This document shows, one piece after another, positions 1 to 5,005 of a stretch of 8,521 nt of DNA (positions are counted from its first letter, which is position 1; every line of letters begins with the position of its first letter). The stretch is from an uncultured Lachnospiraceae bacterium (GTDB lineage Bacteria; Bacillota; Clostridia; Lachnospirales; Lachnospiraceae): contig CAMALD010000042.1 in NCBI GenBank assembly GCA_945836355.1, forward strand, positions 1-8,521. The letters are read 5' to 3'. The position numbers were made by a program, and so were the translations under genes. The notes under the pieces are model-generated. The model worked only from the letters and a program-made list of their open reading frames with translations. It made no database searches and had not been told where the DNA came from.

Positions 1-1
1 A

Positions 2-1234
2 ATGATGAAAGAAAAGGTTATTCTTGCATATTCCGGTGGTCTGGATACAACAGCAATCATTCCGTGGCTGAAGGAAAACTATGATTATGAAGTTGTCTGC
101 TGCTGTATCGATGTAGGACAGGGCAACGAGCTTGACGGTCTGGAGGAGCGCGCAAAGCTTTCCGGCGCATCCAAGCTGTACATTGAACATATCACCGACG
201 AATTTGTGGATGAATATGTAATTCCGTGCGTGAAGGCCGGTGCTGTCTACGAGAACAAATATCTGCTCGGCACCTCCATGGCTCGTCCGGTTATCGCCAA
301 GAAGCTGGTTGAGGTTGCCCGCAAAGAGGGCGCTGTCGCAATCTGCCACGGTGCTACCGGCAAGGGCAACGATCAGGTGCGTTTCGAGCTCGGTATCAAG
401 GCGCTGGCTCCTGATTTGAAGATCATCGCTCCGTGGCGCTGCAACGACACCTGGAAGATGAAGTCTCGTGAGGATGAAATCGAGTATTGTAAGGCACACG
501 GCATTGACCTTCCGTTTGATGCCAGCCACAGCTACAGCCGTGACCGCAATCTCTGGCATATCAGCCATGAGGGTCTTGAGCTTGAAGACCCGGCAAACGC
601 TCCGAATTACGACCACCTGCTGGTTCTCGGTGTTTCCCCTGAAAAGGCTCCGGATGAAGGCGAGACCATCTCTCTTACCTTTAAGGAGGGCGCTCCTGTC
701 GCATTGAACGGCAAGGAGATGAAGGCGTCCGATATTATCGCCGAGCTGAATAAGATTGGCGGAAGAAACGGCATCGGTATCGTTGATATCGTTGAGAACC
801 GTGTTGTCGGCATGAAGTCCCGCGGAGTCTACGAGACACCGGGCGGCACCATCCTCATGGAAGCACATACCCAGCTCGAAGAGCTGATTCTCGACCGCGA
901 CACCCTTGCATATAAGAAGGGCATCGGCGACAAGTTCGCAGATGTAGTTTACGAAGGAAAGTGGTTTACACCGCTTCGCGAGGCACTTCAGGCATTTGTT
1001 GAGTCCACCCAGAAGTATGTGACCGGCGAAGTGAAGGTTAAGCTCTACAAGGGCAACATCATCAAGCAGGGCACCACCTCCCCATACTCTCTTTACAATG
1101 AGAGCATTGCTTCCTTCACGACCGGCGATCTGTACGATCATCACGATGCAGAGGGCTTCATCAATCTGTTCGGTCTTTCCCTGAAGGTTCGTGCTATGAT
1201 GATGGAGGCAAACAAGAAGAATCAGGATAAATAA
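2..1234 (+). CDS. argG: Argininosuccinate synthase (ArgG)
   Basis: This enzyme joins citrulline and aspartate, using ATP, to give argininosuccinate, the penultimate step of cytosolic arginine biosynthesis. The sequence shows the N-terminal ATP-pyrophosphatase loop (AYSGGLDTT, residues 9-17) and the family signature [12 protein letters not shown] (117-128). It also has [10 protein letters not shown] (178-187) and, in the C-terminal domain, [13 protein letters not shown]. At 410 residues it has the usual family length (about 400-410). Two ATG codons stand in tandem at 2 and 5; homologues begin at either, and the ribosome binding site lies outside the window, so the start cannot be decided. The 5' end is nonetheless essentially complete, because the ATP loop sits at its normal distance from the N-terminus. 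It is the only plus-strand gene here and converges on purA. argH, its usual partner, is not in the window. Confidence 0.97.
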   Translation: MMKEKVILAYSGGLDTTAIIPWLKENYDYEVVCCCIDVGQGNELDGLEERAKLSGASKLYIEHITDEFVDEYVIPCVKAGAVYENKYLLGTSMARPVIAKKLVEVARKEGAVAICHGATGKGNDQVRFELGIKALAPDLKIIAPWRCNDTWKMKSREDEIEYCKAHGIDLPFDASHSYSRDRNLWHISHEGLELEDPANAPNYDHLLVLGVSPEKAPDEGETISLTFKEGAPVALNGKEMKASDIIAELNKIGGRNGIGIVDIVENRVVGMKSRGVYETPGGTILMEAHTQLEELILDRDTLAYKKGIGDKFADVVYEGKWFTPLREALQAFVESTQKYVTGEVKVKLYKGNIIKQGTTSPYSLYNESIASFTTGDLYDHHDAEGFINLFGLSLKVRAMMMEANKKNQDK

Positions 1235-1265
1235 AAAATTAACCCCTTTCCTTTCGGATTTGGGC

Positions 1266-1313
1266 AAAAAAAACTCCGGCTGCCGGTTTTCCTTCCGGCA
1301 GTCGGAGTTTTTT
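1266..1313. terminator. Bidirectional intrinsic terminator between argG and purA
   Basis: A 14-bp G+C-rich stem (ACTCCGGCTGCCGG at 1273-1286 with CCGGCAGTCGGAGT at 1295-1308, one G-U wobble) closes an 8-nt loop. It is flanked by A8 on the left and T6 on the right. Read on the plus strand it is a hairpin followed by a T tract, 31 nt after the argG stop. Read on the minus strand it is equally a hairpin followed by T8, so it can also end purA transcripts about 115 nt past the purA stop. The A and T tracts can extend the stem further. Confidence 0.92.
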
Positions 1314-1344
1314 ATTATCGGAAATTGCGACAATTTCCGATAAT
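1314..1344. repeat. Perfect 14-bp inverted repeat, 3-nt loop
   Basis: ATTATCGGAAATTG (1314-1327) and CAATTTCCGATAAT (1331-1344) are exact reverse complements separated by CGA. The element begins at the base after the argG terminator T tract and has no T tract of its own on either strand, so it is not a standard intrinsic terminator. It could be a dispersed palindromic (REP-like) repeat, an RNA 3'-end stabiliser for either transcript, or a protein site. No second copy was seen in this window. The structure is certain; the function is unknown. Confidence 0.8.
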
Positions 1345-1408
1345 GTATAAAGCGCTCTGTTATGGATTTGTGCTCTTATTCCTGGTTTTGCGATAAATCA
1401 GGCTTTGG

Positions 1409-1426
1409 TATGAGAGCTTTCTCATA
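1409..1426. other. Small hairpin abutting the purA stop codon
   Basis: TATGAGA (1409-1415) and TCTCATA (1420-1426) form a perfect 7-bp stem with a 4-nt loop that begins directly after the purA TGA on the minus strand. No T tract follows, so termination here is unlikely; it may protect the mRNA 3' region. It is short and A+T-rich, and chance is possible. Confidence 0.3.
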
Positions 1427-2701
1427 TCAGCGATAAATGATATCCTCTCTCTTCGGACCGTTGGATACCATGGAAATGCGCACCCCAATCTCCTTCTCAA
1501 TAAACTCAATGTACTTGCGGCAGTTCTCCGGGAGCTCTTCGTAGGTACGGATGCCGCGAATGTCACACTTCCAGCCCGGAAGCTTCTCATATACCGGCTT
1601 TGCCTTGGCAAGCTGTGCGGTAACCGGGAAGTCCTTTGTTACCTTGCCGTCAATTTCATATCCCACACATACCGGAAGTTCATCCAGATAGCCGAGTACA
1701 TCCAGCACGGTCAATGCAACCTCTGTTGCCCCCTGCATACGGCAGCCATACCGGGATGCCACTGCATCAAACCAGCCCATACGGCGCGGTCTTCCGGTCG
1801 TAGCACCAAACTCACCGCCATCACCACCGCGACGACGCAGCTCATCCGCCTCATCACCGAATATCTCACTGACAAACTCACCTGCACCGACTGCGGAAGA
1901 ATATGCCTTCACGACGCAGATGATATCCTTAATCTCGTACGGCGGGATACCTGCACCGATTGCTCCGTATGCGGCAAGTGTGGAGGAGGAAGTAACCATC
2001 GGATAGATTCCGAAATCCGGATCCTTCAGAGTTCCGAGCTGTCCCTCGAGCAGTACGGTCTTTCCTTCCTTAAGTGCCTCATGAATGAACAATGCGGTAT
2101 CGGCCACATAAGGTGCCACCATATCACGATACTCCAACAAAGTCTTATAAAGCTCTGCCGGGTCAATGGCAGGCTTATGGTACATATGCTCAAGCAGAAT
2201 ATTCTTCTGCTCCAGCACACGCTCAACCTTCTCTTTTAACAATTCCTCATCAAACAGCTCCGAAACCTGAAAACCGATTTTCGCATACTTATCGGAATAG
2301 AACGGAGCAATACCGGATTTGGTAGAGCCGAAGGACTTCTTGCCCAGCCGCTCCTCCTCATACTCGTCAAAAAGAATATGATACGGCATCATAATCTGTG
2401 CGCGGTCGGATACCAGAATCTTCGGCTTCGGAACACCACGGTCCACAAGCGACTGTATCTCCTTGCACAGATACGGGATGTTTAATGCGACACCGTTGCC
2501 GATAATGCTGGTCGTATGATCATAAAATACACCAGAAGGCAGCAGGTGCAACGCAAACTTGCCATATTTGTTGATGATCGTGTGCCCCGCATTGCTTCCG
2601 CCCTGAAAACGCACGATAATGTCAGAGGTTTCGCCGAGCATATCCGTAATCTTACCTTTACCCTCGTCGCCCCAGTTTGCTCCTACAATTGCTCTTACCA
2701 T
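1427..2701 (-). CDS. purA: Adenylosuccinate synthetase (PurA), clostridial subtype
   Basis: PurA converts IMP and aspartate, with GTP hydrolysis, to adenylosuccinate, the first committed step from IMP to AMP in the cytosol. Visible are the phosphate loop WGDEGKGK (10-17) with the catalytic Asp12, the catalytic His40 in NAGHT (37-41), GSTKSGIAP (125-133), DPDFGIYPMVTSSS (227-240) and TTGRPRRMGWFD (301-312). From the start chosen it is 424 residues, close to the family's about 430. An in-frame ATG at 2711-2713 would add MRST, but it has no Shine-Dalgarno sequence, whereas its own next codons supply AGGAG for the ATG at 2699-2701. That ATG gives the family-typical N-terminus MVRAIVGANWGDEGKGK. 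Several positions depart from the textbook enzyme: EGQLG replaces EGAQG at 219-223, and Val332 replaces the Lys of the KLDVLD guanine-contact motif. This matches a divergent branch I associate with Clostridia, so I expect normal function. Confidence 0.95.
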   Translation of the reverse strand: MVRAIVGANWGDEGKGKITDMLGETSDIIVRFQGGSNAGHTIINKYGKFALHLLPSGVFYDHTTSIIGNGVALNIPYLCKEIQSLVDRGVPKPKILVSDRAQIMMPYHILFDEYEEERLGKKSFGSTKSGIAPFYSDKYAKIGFQVSELFDEELLKEKVERVLEQKNILLEHMYHKPAIDPAELYKTLLEYRDMVAPYVADTALFIHEALKEGKTVLLEGQLGTLKDPDFGIYPMVTSSSTLAAYGAIGAGIPPYEIKDIICVVKAYSSAVGAGEFVSEIFGDEADELRRRGGDGGEFGATTGRPRRMGWFDAVASRYGCRMQGATEVALTVLDVLGYLDELPVCVGYEIDGKVTKDFPVTAQLAKAKPVYEKLPGWKCDIRGIRTYEELPENCRKYIEFIEKEIGVRISMVSNGPKREDIIYR

Positions 2702-2705
2702 AGTA

Positions 2706-2710
2706 CTCCT
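2706..2710 (-). promoter_or_regulatory. purA ribosome binding site (decides the start)
   Basis: AGGAG lies 4 nt before the ATG at 2699-2701. It falls inside the alternative four-codon N-terminal extension, which argues that the upstream ATG is not used. The spacing is slightly short but acceptable. Confidence 0.7.
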
Positions 2711-2826
2711 CATTTCTGTGCTGAATGAATTTTTTGAAACTCTCAGACTGCGTTTTTACAGCCTGCACTTCTGTCTGCGCGCAACAGCACTTTGGCACAG
2801 CGCAGTGAAAGCTTCACGACTTTCGT

Positions 2827-2855
2827 ATTATACTACATTTGCTGCTATAAGTAAA
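2827..2855 (-). promoter_or_regulatory. purA promoter (sigma-A type) with about 120-nt leader
   Basis: On the minus strand a perfect -10 TATAAT (2827-2832) lies 17 bp downstream of TTTACT (2850-2855), a 4/6 match to the -35 consensus. Transcription would start near 2820, leaving a leader of about 120 nt before the purA ATG. The leader contains a short near-palindrome at the start (GTGAAGCTTTCAC) and a stem CTGCGC/GCGCAG (2775-2780 with 2800-2805) around a 19-nt loop. I recognise no riboswitch class or PurR box in it. The promoter lies in the gap after dut, so purA can be transcribed independently of dut. Confidence 0.75.
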
Positions 2856-2893
2856 TTGCATAATGATGATTTTTGGCAAATTTTTATACATCC

Positions 2894-3328
2894 TTACCGG
2901 ATGCCGGTCGCACCGATACCTCCCCGGTCCTCCGCCTCCAGCCTTTCAACCTCCTCAAAAACAAGCTGCGGCTGATTTTTTTCAATCCGGAACTGGCAGA
3001 TTCGGTCGTTCTTTTGAATCCGCGTGTCACGAAGCGCATATGCCGGCATGTACCACCAGTCATTCGGACCACAGTAAGAATGATCCACGATTCCGCAGTG
3101 GTTTGTCTGAATGATGCCAAAATTCTTGTAGGTGCTGCTACGCGGCACAATATGAGCCTCATAGCCTTCCGGCAGCTCCATCGCCACGCCGAGCGGTATC
3201 AGCTTGAACTCGCCCGCCTTAAGCACAACATCCTCCGCCGCACGCAGATCAATCCAATCGGATTTTCCGTCAATATAGCGCAGACGCTCAATGGAATCGT
3301 CTAAATACTGAATCTTGATTTTTTCCAT
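2894..3328 (-). CDS. dut: dUTP diphosphatase (dUTPase)
   Basis: This enzyme hydrolyses dUTP to dUMP and pyrophosphate, keeping uracil out of DNA and feeding dTMP synthesis. The five motifs of the trimeric all-beta dUTPase family appear in order: DWIDLRA (24-30), [10 protein letters not shown] (62-71), GIVDHSYCG (79-87, catalytic Asp82), DRICQFRI (108-115) and RGGIGATG (135-142). At 144 residues it has normal family length. The start at 3326-3328 is chosen because GAGGGG lies 8 nt upstream and the protein then begins [10 protein letters not shown], just ahead of motif 1. The reading frame stays open upstream to 3421, but that stretch has no binding site and no family similarity. Motif V has Ile138 where most members carry the Phe that stacks over uracil, and motif III has a PNDWW segment after Gly87. 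No clear promoter of its own was found, so read-through from the M18 gene is possible. Confidence 0.93.
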   Translation of the reverse strand: MEKIKIQYLDDSIERLRYIDGKSDWIDLRAAEDVVLKAGEFKLIPLGVAMELPEGYEAHIVPRSSTYKNFGIIQTNHCGIVDHSYCGPNDWWYMPAYALRDTRIQKNDRICQFRIEKNQPQLVFEEVERLEAEDRGGIGATGIR

Positions 3329-3336
3329 GCTGCATT

Positions 3337-3342
3337 CCCCTC
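3337..3342 (-). promoter_or_regulatory. dut ribosome binding site (decides the start)
   Basis: GAGGGG lies 8 nt upstream of the ATG at 3326-3328. It is the only good Shine-Dalgarno sequence in the open frame and supports the 144-residue form over the 175-residue one. Confidence 0.7.
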
Positions 3343-3429
3343 TTTCCCTAGTACTCTTACGTTGCCCTCGCATACAAATCGTTTTCACGCCGTTTCTTTC
3401 ATCCGCATTTTCCTCGGGCATCGTATCTT

Positions 3430-3457
3430 AAAATCGTCCGGCCATCCGGCAAACGAT
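3430..3457 (-). terminator. Weak putative terminator after the M18 gene
   Basis: On the minus strand, a few bases past the M18 stop codon, ATCGT-TTG-CCGG pairs with CCGG-ACGAT around a 4-nt loop. This is a 9-bp stem with a 3-nt bulge. A T4 run follows. The short T tract and the bulge make it a poor terminator; partial read-through into dut is likely. The remaining 3343-3429 between the two genes shows nothing else I can identify. Confidence 0.4.
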
Positions 3458-3460
3458 GTA

Positions 3461-4900
3461 CTAGAATTCCTTCAGGAACGCCTCGTAGCCCTTCATCGCC
3501 TCATAGACGTCGGACTTGCTGGTAATCTCCCACGGAGCATGCATGTTCAGCACCGGCACGCCGCTGTCGATGACCTGCATATTGTACTGTGCCATGATAT
3601 ATGCGATGGTTCCTCCGCCGCCCTGGTCCACCTTGCCCAGTTCAGAGGTCTGGAAGGAAACCTTATTCTTCTCCATAGCATTGCGCAAGGCTGCCATGAA
3701 TTCTGCATTCGCGTCATTGCAGCCGCTCTTTCCGCGGGCGCCTGTATACTTATTAAATACCAGACCGCGCCCAAAATAGGCTGTGTTCTTGCGCTCGTTG
3801 ACACTCGGATAGTTCGGGTCGAACGCTGCGGAAACATCGGAGGAAAGCATTACCGAGTTGGCAAGTGCACGGCGCACCTTTAATTCGGAGTAATCGCCCA
3901 TGCGGTCCAGCAGCTCTGCCACAGTATTCTCAAAGAAACGGGAATGCATGCCGGTAGCACCGATGCTGCCCACCTCTTCCTTATCAACCAGAATGCATAC
4001 AGCGGTACGGTCAGTCTCCTTGGCATGGAACAATGCCAGCATTGATGTGTAGGCACATACTCTGTCATCCTGCCCGTAACCGTATACCATGCTGCGGTCA
4101 AGACCGTAATCCCTCGCTTTACCGGCCGGAACCACCTCAAGCTCTGCGGAAACGAAATCCTGCTCCTCCACATCATACTGTTCCTTCAAGATACGGAGTA
4201 CATTTTCCTTTACGGCATCCTTCTCCTCATCCTTAAGAGGAATGCTGCCGATGTTGACATTCAGGTCCTCCCCTTCGATGACCTTTCCCGCATTCTTCGC
4301 CATCTGGTCAGCGGACAGATGCACCAGCAGATCGCTGATGCCTACCACCGGATCATCCTCCTTCTCACCGATTGCAACCGACACCTTTGTGCCGTCCTTC
4401 TTAACAAAAACACCGTGAATGGCGAGCGGCAGTGTTACCCACTGGTACTTTTTGATTCCGCCATAGTAATGGGTATCCAGATATGCCATCTCGGTATCCT
4501 CATACACCGGAACCTGCTTGATATCAATGCGTGGGGAGTCGATATGTGCTCCCAAAATCTTCATGCCCTTTTCCAGAGGCTCTTTTCCTGCAATGAAAAG
4601 CACTACAGCCTTTCCCATATTCGTTGCATAAAGCTTATCGCCCGGCTTAACCTTCTTCACCGTCATCAGATCCTTATAGCCCTGTTCCTTCGCCTGGCGC
4701 ACCACCTCATCCACGCACTCGCGCTCGGTCTTGCAATCCGAAATAAATTTCTTGTAGCCCTCATTGACCGTAAAAACTTCCTTGGTCTGCTCCGCCGTAT
4801 ATTTCAACCAGCTGTTCTTATTTGCATCCTTCTTGTTTGCACCCTTCTTGCCGGCCTTCTTCGACTCAGCCTTTTGGGATTCCTGTTTCTTTTCAGCCAT
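3461..4900 (-). CDS. M18 family zinc aminopeptidase
   Basis: This is a cytosolic metallopeptidase of the M18 (aspartyl aminopeptidase / yeast aminopeptidase I) family, which removes N-terminal residues, often acidic ones, from peptides. The di-zinc site is visible in order: His119 in GAHIDSPR, Asp278/Asp279 in GYGQDDR, Glu308-Glu309 in DKEEVGSIGATG, Asp355 in SSDVSAAFDPNYP and His454 in LNMHAPWE. The length is 479 residues, in the family range. The start at 4898-4900 is preferred over an in-frame ATG at 4910-4912, because GAGGG lies 5 nt before it and the upstream ATG has no properly spaced site. The first 30 residues are an unusual Lys/Ala/Asn-rich tail (KKAGKKGANKKDANK) ahead of the conserved NSWLKYT; it comes partly from a 15-nt tandem repeat. 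The gene has its own promoter. The substrate cannot be deduced from sequence; apeA or apeB would be the usual symbols. Confidence 0.93.
   Translation of the reverse strand: MAEKKQESQKAESKKAGKKGANKKDANKNSWLKYTAEQTKEVFTVNEGYKKFISDCKTERECVDEVVRQAKEQGYKDLMTVKKVKPGDKLYATNMGKAVVLFIAGKEPLEKGMKILGAHIDSPRIDIKQVPVYEDTEMAYLDTHYYGGIKKYQWVTLPLAIHGVFVKKDGTKVSVAIGEKEDDPVVGISDLLVHLSADQMAKNAGKVIEGEDLNVNIGSIPLKDEEKDAVKENVLRILKEQYDVEEQDFVSAELEVVPAGKARDYGLDRSMVYGYGQDDRVCAYTSMLALFHAKETDRTAVCILVDKEEVGSIGATGMHSRFFENTVAELLDRMGDYSELKVRRALANSVMLSSDVSAAFDPNYPSVNERKNTAYFGRGLVFNKYTGARGKSGCNDANAEFMAALRNAMEKNKVSFQTSELGKVDQGGGGTIAYIMAQYNMQVIDSGVPVLNMHAPWEITSKSDVYEAMKGYEAFLKEF
4820..4849 (-). repeat. 15-nt tandem repeat within the M18 gene
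   Basis: Two adjacent 15-nt units, AAGAAGGGTGCAAAC and AAGAAGGATGCAAAT on the minus strand, match at 13 of 15 bases and encode KKGAN-KKDAN. A degenerate partial copy (KKAG) precedes them. Being a multiple of three, the repeat can expand or contract without shifting the frame. Confidence 0.8.
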
Positions 4901-4905
4901 ATACA

Positions 4906-4910
4906 CCCTC
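4906..4910 (-). promoter_or_regulatory. M18 gene ribosome binding site (decides the start)
   Basis: GAGGG sits 5 nt upstream of the ATG at 4898-4900. The alternative ATG at 4910-4912 has only a G-rich run ending one or two bases away, too close to work. Confidence 0.6.
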
Positions 4911-4916
4911 ATTCCC

Positions 4917-4931
4917 CTGCACCTTGTGCAG
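4917..4931 (-). other. Hairpin in the M18 leader near the binding site
   Basis: CTGCAC and GTGCAG pair perfectly around a 3-nt loop in the 5' leader, 6 nt before the GAGGG ribosome binding site. It does not cover the site. It could stabilise the 5' end of the mRNA or influence initiation; no T tract follows, so it is not an attenuator by itself. Confidence 0.45.
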
Positions 4932-4949
4932 CACTATTTTTCGTCTCCC

Positions 4950-4978
4950 ATCATACCACAATTCCGCAAGAAATACAA
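4950..4978 (-). promoter_or_regulatory. M18 gene promoter, extended -10 type
   Basis: On the minus strand TGG-TATGAT gives an extended -10 (hexamer at 4950-4955). TTGTAT (4973-4978) is a 3/6 match to the -35 at 17-bp spacing. Transcription would start near 4943, about 45 nt before the ATG. It lies in the 105-nt gap after the U32 gene. No intrinsic terminator with a T tract is visible in that gap, so some read-through from the upstream operon is possible. Confidence 0.65.
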
Positions 4979-5005
4979 CCCTGCCTTGCGTTTCCCGCAT
5001 TTCTC

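Noticed and set aside
1390..1438. GCGATAAAT occurring twice about 40 bp apart around the purA stop
   Set aside because: Nine A+T-rich bases, one copy overlapping purA codons, with no further similarity around them.
3329..3421. In-frame N-terminal extension of dut up to an ATG at 3419-3421
   Set aside because: There is no Shine-Dalgarno sequence at that ATG, the Arg-rich extension matches nothing in the dUTPase family, and a good site serves the ATG at 3326-3328.
3348..3464. Inverted repeat CTAGTAC / GTACTAG bracketing the M18-dut gap
   Set aside because: It is only 7 bp with about 100 bp between arms, with no target duplication or element inside; chance is the simplest explanation.
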